The notes: generated by a model not told the origin, from the sequence alone. 64,000 nt of DNA from IDS-8 sp040902105 (GCA_040902105.1 JBBDXW010000053.1:1-64000); one strand, 5' to 3'. Positions 1 to 8,770 are shown, counted from the first letter of the stretch. Translations and numbers: made by a program.

Positions 1-302
1 CTCGATCAGCTGGCGATATCGCTGCCCAAACGCATCTTTTCACACAGCCTCGGCCGATTGCAGTCGTAGACGGCGTATTGTTGACTGAACGGAAACACCG
101 GAAACGGCCCCACGATGAGCTTGAAAAGCTTCATGATGATGGGTCCGATTTTGATGATGGCGAAAGTCTAGCGGGGACTCTCTATAGATTCGTCGGGATT
201 GATTTGGGAGGACCCGTCCTTGAGTTCTATTGTTTTAATCCCATTTGCAGGCAATTTGTCGTTCGCAGCATCAGCGCGTTCTGGACACTCGAAAATACCT
301 AC
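1..302. other. Left-edge stretch with no recognisable gene
   Basis: I see no protein family or RNA gene here on either strand. Open frames are short and resemble nothing known. A tRNA-Leu gene, which follows tRNA-Cys in E. coli, was looked for on the minus strand and is not present in these bases. Confidence 0.5.
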
Positions 303-330
303 AAAAATCTGTATAACTCTTTGATTATAC
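303..330 (-). terminator. Probable weak terminator of tRNA-Cys
   Basis: Read on the minus strand just after the CCA end of tRNA-Cys, GTATAA and TTATAC form a 6-bp stem around an 8-base loop, followed within three bases by a run of five T. The stem is AT-rich, so the terminator may be leaky. Confidence 0.5.
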
Positions 331-404
331 TGGAGGCTAGGGACGGAATCGAACCGACGTACGCGGCTTTGCAGGCCGCTGCATGACCACTCTGCCACCT
401 AGCC
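331..404 (-). tRNA. tRNA-Cys (GCA)
   Basis: The minus strand gives a full cloverleaf: acceptor GGCTAGG pairing with CCTAGCC, D arm, anticodon loop CTGCAAA with anticodon GCA, T arm with GGTTCGATTCC, discriminator U and an encoded CCA. It is 74 bases long. In E. coli the equivalent gene sits directly after tRNA-Gly behind pgsA. Here the matching tRNA-Gly is 29 kb away on the same strand, so this copy lies at the far side of an inserted block. Confidence 0.97.
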
Positions 405-468
405 GGAGGCCCGCCGAATCTGTCATCCGGCCGAGGAAAACATAGCATACCCATCGTGCAGGCGCCGC

Positions 469-496
469 AGTATACCGCCCCGCCCTTCGGAATCAA
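469..496 (-). promoter_or_regulatory. Sigma-70 type promoter of tRNA-Cys
   Basis: On the minus strand TTGATT is followed after 16 bases by TATACT, with the -10 box about 65 bases ahead of the tRNA 5' end. This gives tRNA-Cys its own promoter, as it would need if it were cut off from the upstream tRNA-Gly transcription unit. Confidence 0.6.
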
Positions 497-538
497 TTTG
501 ACTGTTGCTCATTCTGTGACGGACTGCATAATCGCGCG

Positions 539-1786
539 ATGTGCCCGATGAATCGTTTACGTACTGCTTTTTTGATTCTTGCGACCGGTGCCGCCCTGCA
601 TGGCTGCGCGCCCGAGTCTGGAGAAGAACCTGCCAGTCTCGACTGGCAGGCAATCGACGTGCCGGCCGCGCCGGACAGTTCAAGCCCCAACCTCGCCTCG
701 GGACCCGACGGGACCCTGACCTTGAGCTGGCTTGAAGCGCATGACGGCGGTCACAGCCTGAAGTACGCGATCCTGGACGGCGAAATGTGGAGCGCTCCGA
801 GCACGGTCGCGCGCGGCGACAACTGGTTCGTCAACTGGGCCGATTTCCCGTCGGTCGTACCGATTTCAGATTCGCTCCGGGCTGCACACTGGCTGGTGCG
901 GCAACCGGCCGGCGGTTATGCGTACGATGTTCGTTTCTCGCTCTCGGCGGACGGTGGCGGCACATGGTCCGAGCCTGTCATGCCGCACGACGACGGTACG
1001 CCGACGGAGCACGGCTTTGTCACGCTCTTTCCGCAAGCCTCCGGTGTCGGTCTTGTCTGGCTCGATGGCCGCAACATGGCGAACGACTGGTCGCCGGACG
1101 CTCCGTTACAGGGCATGACTTTGCGAAGCGCCACATACGAGAGTGACCTGGCACGTACACGCGAAATGCAGGTCGATGAATTGATTTGTGATTGCTGCCA
1201 GACCGATGTGGCGGTGACCGATGCGGGGCCGGTCGCCGTCTACCGCGATCGAACGCCTGACGAAACAAGGGACATTTCGCTCGCACGATTCGTCGATGGC
1301 GAATGGCAATCCGGTCGGCCTGTCGCGAACGACGGATGGACGATCGGCGGATGCCCGGTCAACGGTCCGGCGATCGCCGCCGACGGCACCCGGGTGGCCG
1401 TTGCCTGGTTTACCGCGGCCGGTGATGAGCCGAAAGTGCGCGTGGCGCGATCGAGCAATAGTGGCGAGAGTTTCTCGGCGCCGGTTGATGTCACCGATGG
1501 TGATGTATTCGGCCGCGTCGGCATCGCGATGCTGAACGGCGGCGATGTCGCGGTCAGCTGGCTGTGCAAGGAATCCGACGACAACGCCAGAGTCTGCCTG
1601 CGTCGTGTTGCGTCGGGCGGCCAGGCCGGTCCGGTGCAAATCGTGAGCGGCGATCAGGATGTTTCGCCGTTGAGCGTCCCGCAAGTCGCGAGAAGCGGAG
1701 ACTTTGTCATCGCGGCGTGGACGGCTCGTGACGACGCCGGCAGCAGGGTGAAAAGCAGCCGCGTTGCGATCGCGTCGTTACCCTAA
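539..1786 (+). CDS. BNR/sialidase-fold lipoprotein
   Basis: This 415-residue protein starts with a lipoprotein signal: a basic N-terminus, a hydrophobic stretch and the lipobox LHGC with the acylated Cys at residue 23, so it should be anchored in the envelope. The body has recurrent beta-propeller strands with SxDGGxTW-type Asp-box remnants (for example near residues 137-143) typical of BNR/sialidase-like folds. A CDCCQT motif at residues 217-222 is a cysteine cluster I associate with a subgroup of these proteins. No glycosidase catalytic set could be assigned, so sugar hydrolysis is not claimed. A second ATG three codons on is an equally good start. It is the first gene inside the tRNA-Cys boundary and is followed by a MetF-like gene. 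Confidence 0.75.
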   Translation: MCPMNRLRTAFLILATGAALHGCAPESGEEPASLDWQAIDVPAAPDSSSPNLASGPDGTLTLSWLEAHDGGHSLKYAILDGEMWSAPSTVARGDNWFVNWADFPSVVPISDSLRAAHWLVRQPAGGYAYDVRFSLSADGGGTWSEPVMPHDDGTPTEHGFVTLFPQASGVGLVWLDGRNMANDWSPDAPLQGMTLRSATYESDLARTREMQVDELICDCCQTDVAVTDAGPVAVYRDRTPDETRDISLARFVDGEWQSGRPVANDGWTIGGCPVNGPAIAADGTRVAVAWFTAAGDEPKVRVARSSNSGESFSAPVDVTDGDVFGRVGIAMLNGGDVAVSWLCKESDDNARVCLRRVASGGQAGPVQIVSGDQDVSPLSVPQVARSGDFVIAAWTARDDAGSRVKSSRVAIASLP

Positions 1787-1886
1787 ATCCCCTGGATCGA
1801 ACCTGCTTCCGGCGCGTATCCCGAATCGGTGCAATGATTCATCCAGTTTCCGGAACCTGTCCATCACTTGCGGAGTCGAGCTGCCA

Positions 1887-2774
1887 GTGAAGACATTCCG
1901 CGATGCGATTCGCAACAGCGACTTCGTCATCACCGCACAATTGCCGCTTACGCCGGGCACGACCGCAACGGATGTCCGGCATTTTGTCGAAACACTGCAA
2001 CCGGTCGTACACGCGATACAGATCAGTGACAACCCCTCGACCCAGCCCCACATGGCCCCGCTTGCGGCCGCGAGCCTTGCACTGCAGGCGAACGCGGATC
2101 CGATCGTTCAGATGAGCTGCCGGGACCGCAATCGCATCGCATTGCAGAGCGACCTGATGGGTGCTGCGGCGCTGGGCGTGACCAGCCTCATTCTGAGCCG
2201 CGGCGAAAAACTGCCGGCAGACCATAAACAACGGATCAAAGGCGTGTTCGATATCGGCGCTCAGAGGCTTCTCGCGACGGCACAGGCAATCAGCGCGAAC
2301 GAGCGCCTTATTCCCTCGCCGGGCTTTTTTCTCGGCTCCAATGTCACCATTATTGCCCCTCCGGACGATTGGTCGGCGGACGGTATCGACAGCAAAGCCG
2401 CCGCCGGCGCCAAGTTCGTGCAAACCCAGCCTTGTCTCGACGTCGCGATACTCAAGAAATACATGGCGGCGCTCGTGGCAAGAAAGGCGCTCGAACGGGT
2501 CTCGGTCATCGTGCAAGTGCCGCTGCTGGAATCGATGGACACGGTGCGTGAATTGCAAAGCGCGCGGCGGCCGCTGTTGATACCTCGCGCGATGATCAAG
2601 CGCCTCGAAGAGGCACACGACTTTGCCGCTGAAGCCGAATCGATCTGTAGCGAAGTATTAAAGGCAGTAACAAAGATTCCCGGGGTGTCCGGGACAAATA
2701 TCCTTCGCGGCGGCGATCCTGTGGCGGTCGTACGCGTCATCACCGCGGTGATGGTGAAAGATGAACGCGTTTGA
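1887..2774 (+). CDS. MetF-like methylenetetrahydrofolate reductase family protein, catalytic Glu replaced
   Basis: The 295-residue product has the TIM-barrel fold signature of 5,10-methylenetetrahydrofolate reductase, most clearly CRDRNRIALQSDLMGAAALG and a later FVQTQPCLD. In true MetF the first strand carries a catalytic Glu (E. coli Glu28); here the matching place reads VITAQLPLTPG with Gln18, and the usual TGD motif is replaced by SRGEK. The protein may therefore bind folate or flavin but do different chemistry. The GTG at 1887 is chosen because upstream in-frame starts run back into the previous gene. The downstream enzymes and two MetE-core proteins 12-15 kb away suggest one-carbon or methyl metabolism. 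Confidence 0.75.
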   Translation: MKTFRDAIRNSDFVITAQLPLTPGTTATDVRHFVETLQPVVHAIQISDNPSTQPHMAPLAAASLALQANADPIVQMSCRDRNRIALQSDLMGAAALGVTSLILSRGEKLPADHKQRIKGVFDIGAQRLLATAQAISANERLIPSPGFFLGSNVTIIAPPDDWSADGIDSKAAAGAKFVQTQPCLDVAILKKYMAALVARKALERVSVIVQVPLLESMDTVRELQSARRPLLIPRAMIKRLEEAHDFAAEAESICSEVLKAVTKIPGVSGTNILRGGDPVAVVRVITAVMVKDERV

Positions 2775-2961
2775 CCGGGACGGCACGCACGTCACCGCAT
2801 GCGCGCAATCACCCTCGCGTCCCTGTTGCCGTTGTTGTATTTCGTTCCAGCTGTCGCCGCAATGACCCAGTCGATTCGCGCTGCAACAGTGAAGTCCGGT
2901 TCCGGCCACTTCGACCCCGGTCGCGGCTTATAATGGCACGCCCTTTATCAGGAGAAATCCA
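2775..2961 (+). other. Gap with a possible 44-residue secreted peptide (2799-2933)
   Basis: An ATG at 2799 opens a 44-codon frame whose first 21 residues look like a signal peptide (LASLLPLLYFVPAVAA). It has no clear ribosome binding site and could be the stub of a lost exported protein. A TATAAT at 2929-2934 overlaps its stop codon and may be the -10 box for the next gene, although no good -35 is seen. Confidence 0.25.
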
Positions 2962-3720
2962 GTGAGCCTGACTGTAAAAGCCAAACGCGACAGATTCCGC
3001 AAGCTGCACGAGCAAGGCTCGTTGATATTGCCGAATCCGTGGGATCTCGGCAGCCTGCGCCGGCTGGAAGCGCTCGGCGCAAAAGCCGTCGCCAGTACCA
3101 GTGCGGGCTTCGCCGAATCGCGCGGCCGCAAGGATTATCAGATGACCCGAGACGAGGTGCTGGCACACCTGGCCGAGCTTTGCGCCGCGACCGACCTGCC
3201 CCTCAACGCGGACTTCGAATCCGGCTTTGGCAATTCGACGGAAAAGCTCGCGGAAAGTGTCAGGCTTGCGATCGAATCCGGCGTGGCCGGCCTGTCTGTC
3301 GAAGACCGCAGCGGCGCCGGCCTGTATCCAAAGGAAATTTCCGTTGCACGCATTCGGGCCGCACGAAAGGCCATCGACGATACCGGGCACGACGTGCTGC
3401 TGGTCGCACGCTGTGAAGGGTTCCTGACCGGCACGGCCGATCTGGCAGCCGTTACCGATCGACTGAAAGCCTACGCGGAGGCCGGAGGCGAGGTGTTGTA
3501 CGCCCCCGGGGTCAGCAAATCCAGAGAGATCAAGTCCATTGTCGATGCCGTCGCACCAAAACCTGTCAACGTGTTGTTGCTCCCGGGCATGCAGGCGCAG
3601 GAACTGTTCGCATTGGGTGTCTGCCGCGTCAGCACAGGTTCTTTCCTGACGGACGCTGCGTGGAACGGTCTGGATTCAGCGGCCCGCTCCGTCCTCGAGC
3701 ACGGACATTTGCCGGGCTGA
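2962..3720 (+). CDS. Isocitrate lyase/PEP mutase superfamily protein
   Basis: This 252-residue protein is the short single-domain type of the superfamily, whose members cut or rearrange C-C or C-P bonds of 2-hydroxy or phosphono acids with Mg2+. Visible signatures are the N-terminal LPNPWDLGSLRRLEALGAKA, the metal-binding segment NADFESGFG and SVEDRSG in the next strand. A GTG start at 2962 is fixed by AGGAGA six bases upstream. Substrate cannot be read from sequence; oxaloacetate decarboxylase, 2-methylisocitrate lyase-like and phosphonate roles are all possible. It sits 39 bp ahead of the PLP enzyme and is probably cotranscribed with it. Confidence 0.85.
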   Translation: MSLTVKAKRDRFRKLHEQGSLILPNPWDLGSLRRLEALGAKAVASTSAGFAESRGRKDYQMTRDEVLAHLAELCAATDLPLNADFESGFGNSTEKLAESVRLAIESGVAGLSVEDRSGAGLYPKEISVARIRAARKAIDDTGHDVLLVARCEGFLTGTADLAAVTDRLKAYAEAGGEVLYAPGVSKSREIKSIVDAVAPKPVNVLLLPGMQAQELFALGVCRVSTGSFLTDAAWNGLDSAARSVLEHGHLPG

Positions 3721-3759
3721 GACAGGACGGCTACGTTCAGCCGTCAATCAAAAATCTTC

Positions 3760-4998
3760 GTGGACGAGCAGCGCGAACCACGCTCATTGCGGAATCGTGG
3801 CAGAAGCCGAGGAGAGTTCGACGTCGACGCTATCCATAAACTGACTTCCCGCTCGGAACTGTTCATCCCCCTGAGCGATCTCGAAACGCCCTGCCTGGTA
3901 CTGGATACCGGCCGCATGCGGCGGAATATTGCGCGGCTGAAGGAAAAACTGGCGATGCATGGCGTGCCGCTGCGCCCGCATCTCAAGACCTGCAAGAACA
4001 TCGACATTGCGCGCCTGCTGATGCCGGGCAACGCGGGGCCGGCAACTGTTTCGACAATGCGCGAGGCGGAGTACTTTGCAACCGCCGGGGTGCGTGACAT
4101 CGTTTATGCAGTCGGAATTTCTCCGGATAAATTCATGAGGGTTGCGGCGCTCCGGGCGTGGGGCGTGGATCTCAGTGTCATTCTCGACAGTCTCGACCAG
4201 GCGCGGGCGCTTGGCGAGTATGTTTCGGCCTACCGCGACCGACTTCCCGCATTGATTGAAATCGATGGCGACGGCAACCGGTCGGGAGTAAAACCCGATG
4301 CGACTGTTCTCCTGGATATCGGGCGTCAGATAGACGCCAGCGGCGCGGAACTTCGCGGCGTTCTCACGCACGCGGGCGGATCGTACGGCGCGACGTCTGA
4401 AGATGCGCTTCGTGAGGCAGCCGAGCAGGAACGGGCCGCTGTCGTGAAGGCGGCAACACGGCTTCGTGAGGCCGGGCTCTCGTGTCCGGTCGTCAGCGTC
4501 GGGTCCTCTCCTACGGCGCATTTTGCCGCCGACCTGACGGGTGTGACAGAGGTACGTGCCGGCGTGTTCGTCTTCTTCGACCTCGTGATGGCCGGGATCG
4601 GAGTCTGCTCGATGTCGGATATTGCGATGAGCGTGATGGCGACGGTGATCGGTCACCAGCACGAGCGCGGCTGGATCATCGTGGATGCCGGATGGATGGC
4701 GATGTCCCGCGATCGCGGCACCGCGCGGCAAGCCGTGGACCAGGGATACGGCGTCGTGTGCGATGTCGGTGGCCAGGTGCTCGAGGATCTGATCATGACA
4801 GAGACCAACCAGGAGCACGGCATCCTGGCTATAAGGCCCGGATCGCACGCTCGCTTACCCAACCTGTCGGTCGGAACCCGCGTTCGCTTGCTGCCGAACC
4901 ATGCGTGCGCAACCGCCGCGCAACATGACGGTTATCATGTTTTAGAGGATAACGGCTCGGTTGTCAGGGCTTACTGGCCGCGCGTGCGGGGCTGGTAG
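3760..4998 (+). CDS. DSD1-type PLP enzyme (D-threonine aldolase/D-serine dehydratase-like)
   Basis: The protein has an alanine-racemase-like N-terminal barrel beginning at LETPCLVLDT and the PLP-lysine motif PHLKTCKN with Lys76. The C-terminal domain carries NHAC, the His-x-Cys metal site of D-serine dehydratase and D-threonine aldolase families. Such enzymes act on beta-hydroxy-D-amino acids in the cytoplasm. The first 35 residues or so are not conserved and the real start may lie downstream; no in-frame ATG with a good ribosome site was found before the domain. With the preceding PEP-mutase-type enzyme it probably handles one amino- or hydroxy-acid substrate. Confidence 0.8.
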   Translation: MDEQREPRSLRNRGRSRGEFDVDAIHKLTSRSELFIPLSDLETPCLVLDTGRMRRNIARLKEKLAMHGVPLRPHLKTCKNIDIARLLMPGNAGPATVSTMREAEYFATAGVRDIVYAVGISPDKFMRVAALRAWGVDLSVILDSLDQARALGEYVSAYRDRLPALIEIDGDGNRSGVKPDATVLLDIGRQIDASGAELRGVLTHAGGSYGATSEDALREAAEQERAAVVKAATRLREAGLSCPVVSVGSSPTAHFAADLTGVTEVRAGVFVFFDLVMAGIGVCSMSDIAMSVMATVIGHQHERGWIIVDAGWMAMSRDRGTARQAVDQGYGVVCDVGGQVLEDLIMTETNQEHGILAIRPGSHARLPNLSVGTRVRLLPNHACATAAQHDGYHVLEDNGSVVRAYWPRVRGW

Positions 4999-5017
4999 AT
5001 CTGCCTTTGTCTCGCGA

Positions 5018-5320
5018 TCAGGGCGCTGCAGATTCCTTGGTGGGGTCGTCGCGAACGATGACCGTGTTTACAACCGGAGTGATCTCGTCTGCCTGAAGGC
5101 CGGCACGCCGGGCATGTTCACGGATGGCTTCAGCGTCGGTAGCCTGGTAGATGCAGATGGTCCCCAGGCGGCCGTCGTCCTCTTGCACCACGTAGGAACG
5201 AATCCAGCGGACCTTGGTCGGCATTTCTTCTTTGCCGACCTTGGAGGAGCGGGCTGCCGCAGCTTCCAGTTCTGCTGCATCCCGCCAATTACTGCGACGG
5301 CGTATTACAAATGTTTGCAT
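5018..5320 (-). CDS. DUF4242 small protein
   Basis: This 100-residue protein matches the DUF4242 pattern of small ferredoxin-like-fold proteins: MQTFVIRR at the start, WIRSYVV in the middle and the closing segment ICIYQATDAEAIREHARRAG. Some members bind nickel; whether this one does cannot be judged. It lies tail to tail with the DSD1-type gene, 19 bp away. The function is unknown. Confidence 0.7.
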   Translation of the reverse strand: MQTFVIRRRSNWRDAAELEAAAARSSKVGKEEMPTKVRWIRSYVVQEDDGRLGTICIYQATDAEAIREHARRAGLQADEITPVVNTVIVRDDPTKESAAP

Positions 5321-5402
5321 AAGAACTTACCCCCGGCAATTCACCAAACTCGCTGTTTGTCAGAGTACAGGATGCACCTGCGGCAGCCTTGCAGCAAGCT
5401 GA

Positions 5403-5939
5403 CTATACCTGCGTGAACGTGAACGCTCGATCGTGCTTGCTTTCGAGCAGGTACACGTCGGGGTTCCGCAGTGCTTCCCAGCCGGCATAGCCGAAACCCG
5501 GATCGATAGAATGCAGGACGAGACCCAGCGATTGCCCGTGGCCGACCACGACCGGAAGGCGACGACCGCCATTGAGCACTGTTTCGATTGCAGCCCACGC
5601 TCGTGCAAGAGTTTCGCGGCCCGATTCTCCTCCGGGAGCGCGTGCATCCGGGTCGTCGAATGAACGCCGGACGAAGTCCCGCCAGTTGGCGATGGGTTCC
5701 GGCGATATTCGACGTTCGGCAAGGCGATCGTCGAGATGGACAGGCAAGCCCGTGTGCGTTGCAAACGGCTGGATGGTGGCGCGGGCGCGAGCGTACGGGC
5801 TGGACACGATGTGATCGATCGCAAGCGACGACAGGCGTTCCACGAGTTGCAGCGCCTGAACGTGCCCGGTTTCTGTAAGCGGTGCTTCCGGAGTCTGGCC
5901 GGAGGACTCGCAGTGACGAACCAGCACGATGCGCGTCAT
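5403..5939 (-). CDS. Histidine phosphatase superfamily (phosphoglycerate-mutase type) protein
   Basis: The 178-residue product opens with MTRIVLVRHCES, the RH[GC] catalytic motif of the superfamily, followed by LTETGHVQALQL and SSPYARARATIQ, and has the second catalytic His in VVVGHGQSLGLV. A soluble phosphatase acting on a small phosphorylated metabolite or protein is likely, but this family does not give away its substrate. The gene stands alone on the minus strand, upstream of the DUF4242 gene by 82 bp. Confidence 0.85.
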   Translation of the reverse strand: MTRIVLVRHCESSGQTPEAPLTETGHVQALQLVERLSSLAIDHIVSSPYARARATIQPFATHTGLPVHLDDRLAERRISPEPIANWRDFVRRSFDDPDARAPGGESGRETLARAWAAIETVLNGGRRLPVVVGHGQSLGLVLHSIDPGFGYAGWEALRNPDVYLLESKHDRAFTFTQV

Positions 5940-6059
5940 GTGCGCGGTGCGATAACAATTCTTGTCATTGCTCGTTCCTGAGGTGGCCTATGGTTTTGTG
6001 GAACGACTCGCCCAGGACCTGAAAGAGATGCAAGGGTGCCATGCCGGGCGGATGGCTGG

Positions 6060-8060
6060 CTACAGGGCGAGCATCTTCCGCTCGCGCAACCCTTCAAGTG
6101 CCGGATCCCGGCGCGCCTGCCATCGCGTACGCCATCCACCTTCCACGGCGCGTTGCAGCGCAGCGGCGGCCGCATCGTACTGGCCGCGCAAGGCCAGCAC
6201 CAGGGCGCGCTCGTAATCCAGTTCGGGATTGACCAGGCCCTCCCCTTCCAGTCGATCGAACAGCCGCTCGGCATCGTCGAGCAGCGCGACGCCGCGTGCG
6301 CGGCCGCCGGTGCGCATCAACGCATCGGCGTAATACAACCCGTGCGGAAATCGCCAGGTCCAGACCAGGGCGTCGGAGACCGACTGCTGCAGGTTGCCGC
6401 CGGCGCGTTCGTAGTAAAGCAGCGCCTTCTTCGACTGGCCACAGATCAGTTGCGCGAGCGCCGCGTTGGCGAGCGTTTCGGCGGTGGAGCGCTCGCCTTC
6501 CAGGCGGCCCTCCGTAAAGGCGACCAGCTCGGCGTCGCGCTCGGCGGCGACGAGTACGGCCATGCGGGTGCGCACGACCAGCGTGTCACTCGGGGCGATG
6601 GCTTCCGCCCGCTGCAAGGATTGTTCGGCCGCGAGCAGATTCTCCCGATCGAGTTGCAGCAGGGCGAGGTTCGCCGGGTAGTAGGCGCGATGCGGATTGA
6701 TACGGCTCGCGCGCTCCCACCATTCCGCCGCCGCTTCCAGCCGGCCCGACTTGCTCTCGAGCTGCGCCATTCCGGAATGCGCCACCGTAAATTCGGGGGC
6801 GATCTCCATGACGCGCTGAAAGTGTTCGCGCGCCGCATCGAGCTCGCCCGACTTCAACAGTGAAAAGCCCAGGTTGCTGCCGATGATGGGCGAAAGCGGA
6901 TCGGCGTCCCAGGCACGCTGGAATTCCGCGCCCGCGTCACGCAACCGGCCGAGGTCCGTGAGCGTGAGACCGAGCCAGGACCGCGCCGTGGAGTAATCGG
7001 GATTGAGCTCCAGCGCGCGGCGCAACGCCCGCTCCGCCCCCGCGGAATCCTCCCGCAGGCGATCGAGGAAGCCGCGCGACGCGTGCGCCTCCGCCAGGCG
7101 CGGATCGAGCTCCAGGGCCCGTTCCACCATCGGAGCGGCGTGCGCGATGGCTTCCTCAACCGGGATCTGCCCGTATCCCTCGCCACTGGCGCTCAGGAGT
7201 GAGTAGGAATCGGCGAGTCCGCTATACGGCAGGGCGAAGCGGGAATCCCGTTCCGTAGCCTGCTCGAAAAAACGCACCGCGCTGCGCAACGACTCTTCGG
7301 TACGCTTGTGAAACTGATGGCGGCCCATCAGGTACAGGTTGTAGGCCTCGATATCGCGCGTGCCAGGAACGACGCGCGGGCGTTTCGCACCGTAGACCTC
7401 GACGTCCAGCGCGTCGAACACCGCGCGCGAGATCTCGTCCTGGATCTCGAAGATATCGCCCTGCTCGCGGTCGAACACTTCAGTCCAGCGCTGAAATCCG
7501 TCGACGGTGTCGACGAGGCGCACGGCAATGCGCAACCGGCCGTCGCTCATTCGTACGCTGCCTTCAAGCACATTTGCGACGTTCAGTTTCTCGCCGATGG
7601 TGCGCACGTCGCTCGTGCCGTCGCGAAACGCGAATGCCGAGCTGCGCGCGGCGACCCGGAGACCTTCGACCCGGGACAGGACGATAAGAAGGTCCTCGGC
7701 CAGGCCCTCGCAGAAATATTCGTTTTCGCGATCACCTCCGATATTGCGAAACGGCAGGACCGCGAGCGACCGCTCCGGGGGCGCGGGTCGTGCCGCGGCC
7801 TCGGGTGTACGATGTACGCCTCCCGGCGTGATATCGAAAACCCAGGCCAGGACCAGAACGAAGGGGAACGCGAAGAAGGCGACCAATATGACCAGGCGAA
7901 CGCTCCACTCCGGGAGCATCAGGTTCGGAAAAATAACCGAAGCGACCTCGATGGCGACCCACGAAGCGATGATGTAGAAGGCTGCGACCCGGATGACCTT
8001 GCGCCGGCGGAGCTCAAGGTAAAAGCGATCGATTTTTTGCAGAGCCACGGGGCGAGCCAT
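6060..8060 (-). CDS. Membrane-anchored TolB-like/TPR protein
   Basis: The 666-residue product starts with a short cytoplasmic helix (KIDRFYLELRRRKVIRVAAFY) and two membrane segments at about residues 24-42 and 52-72. Next comes a FlgO/TolB-type domain (SLAVLPFRNIGGDRENEYF to LEGSVRMSDGRLRIAVRLVD) found in proteins often joined to adenylate cyclase or winged-helix domains. The C-terminal half is a run of TPR repeats from about residue 210. No cyclase or DNA-binding domain is present, so it is probably a scaffold or a sensor partner at the inner membrane. The family is often present in many copies in marine gammaproteobacteria. Confidence 0.85.
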   Translation of the reverse strand: MARPVALQKIDRFYLELRRRKVIRVAAFYIIASWVAIEVASVIFPNLMLPEWSVRLVILVAFFAFPFVLVLAWVFDITPGGVHRTPEAAARPAPPERSLAVLPFRNIGGDRENEYFCEGLAEDLLIVLSRVEGLRVAARSSAFAFRDGTSDVRTIGEKLNVANVLEGSVRMSDGRLRIAVRLVDTVDGFQRWTEVFDREQGDIFEIQDEISRAVFDALDVEVYGAKRPRVVPGTRDIEAYNLYLMGRHQFHKRTEESLRSAVRFFEQATERDSRFALPYSGLADSYSLLSASGEGYGQIPVEEAIAHAAPMVERALELDPRLAEAHASRGFLDRLREDSAGAERALRRALELNPDYSTARSWLGLTLTDLGRLRDAGAEFQRAWDADPLSPIIGSNLGFSLLKSGELDAAREHFQRVMEIAPEFTVAHSGMAQLESKSGRLEAAAEWWERASRINPHRAYYPANLALLQLDRENLLAAEQSLQRAEAIAPSDTLVVRTRMAVLVAAERDAELVAFTEGRLEGERSTAETLANAALAQLICGQSKKALLYYERAGGNLQQSVSDALVWTWRFPHGLYYADALMRTGGRARGVALLDDAERLFDRLEGEGLVNPELDYERALVLALRGQYDAAAAALQRAVEGGWRTRWQARRDPALEGLRERKMLAL

Positions 8061-8068
8061 GTCTCATT

Positions 8069-8250
8069 CTATTCCGGCAGCGCGATCTCCGCATACACCG
8101 GGTAGTGATCGGACGGATGCCGGCCATCGCGATTGTCGGATGTCAGCCGGGACGGCTGCGAGACATGATCGAAATGTGTATTGAAGACCCAGGCCGCCCT
8201 CCCCGTTCTCTTTTCGATGAATCGCGCCGCACGCTCCGGGATATGCAATC
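8069..8250 (-). pseudogene. Remnant of an endonuclease/exonuclease/phosphatase (EEP) family gene
   Basis: The minus strand reads VFNTHFDH and then, only five residues later, LTSDNRDGRHPSDHYPVYAE before a normal stop. In EEP enzymes these two motifs are usually separated by about 80-100 residues that hold other active-site residues. The N-terminal half is missing as well. What remains is the 3' end of a gene with an internal in-frame deletion. Confidence 0.75.
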
Positions 8251-8259
8251 GTCGTCCGC

Positions 8260-8770
8260 TCAGTACGCGGCCAGACTGAAAAACGGCCGTCCGAGCAGAG
8301 CCTGTACGAACACTGCTGCTGTGAACAACAGGTAGGCCGCGCTTGCGGCAATGAGGTATGGGTATCCGCGCCTGCCCGAGTTGCACAGCGCCAGGCCCGC
8401 TAGCGGCAGGACCTGCATCGCGTGGGTCGCGAAGAAGTGCGGCACGCGCAGGTCGCCGACCCGCGGCGACCAGCCGACTACCGGCAATCCGCCGGCATCC
8501 GTTGCGACATTGCCCACCCAGTGGCCGCCCTGCGTCGACAAGTAGCCCGCGACGATCAGTGTAGCGACCGAGGAGATGATCAATCCGAGCGTCGCCCCTA
8601 GGCGCCGCGGATCGTGCCGTAGCCGTCGCCCACACGCCCGCAGCATCCATACGCCGATGACAAACGGCGCTGCCACCAGCACGACCGAGCCGATGCCCAT
8701 GAACGCATACATGATGGTTTCCGGAACCGTCTGGTCATTGAAATGTGACGCCCTGCCCCGGGCTGCCTCG
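8260..8770 (-). pseudogene. 5'-truncated membrane protein
   Basis: From about 8770 down to the stop at 8260 the minus strand encodes a hydrophobic protein with four or five membrane helices. It begins with RGRASHFNDQTVPETIMYAFMG, shown here as RGRASHFN plus MYAFMG, a pattern I know from the middle of longer conserved membrane proteins. Sequence upstream in the same frame is low-complexity and unrelated. The conserved N-terminal helices are therefore gone and the gene is probably dead. Confidence 0.6.

Noticed and set aside
78..386. Plus-strand open frame of 102 codons
   Set aside because: It runs through the tRNA-Cys gene on the other strand and resembles no protein.
405..540. Second copy of the tRNA-Gly 3' end as an att site beside tRNA-Cys
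   Set aside because: I looked for it on both strands and found no match to TGGAGCGGGAAACGAGG; if it existed it has decayed or lies elsewhere.
2962..3720. Isocitrate lyase AceA partner for the malate synthase
   Set aside because: The protein is 252 residues and of the PEP-mutase type; AceA has about 430 residues and a KKCGH active-site motif, which is absent.
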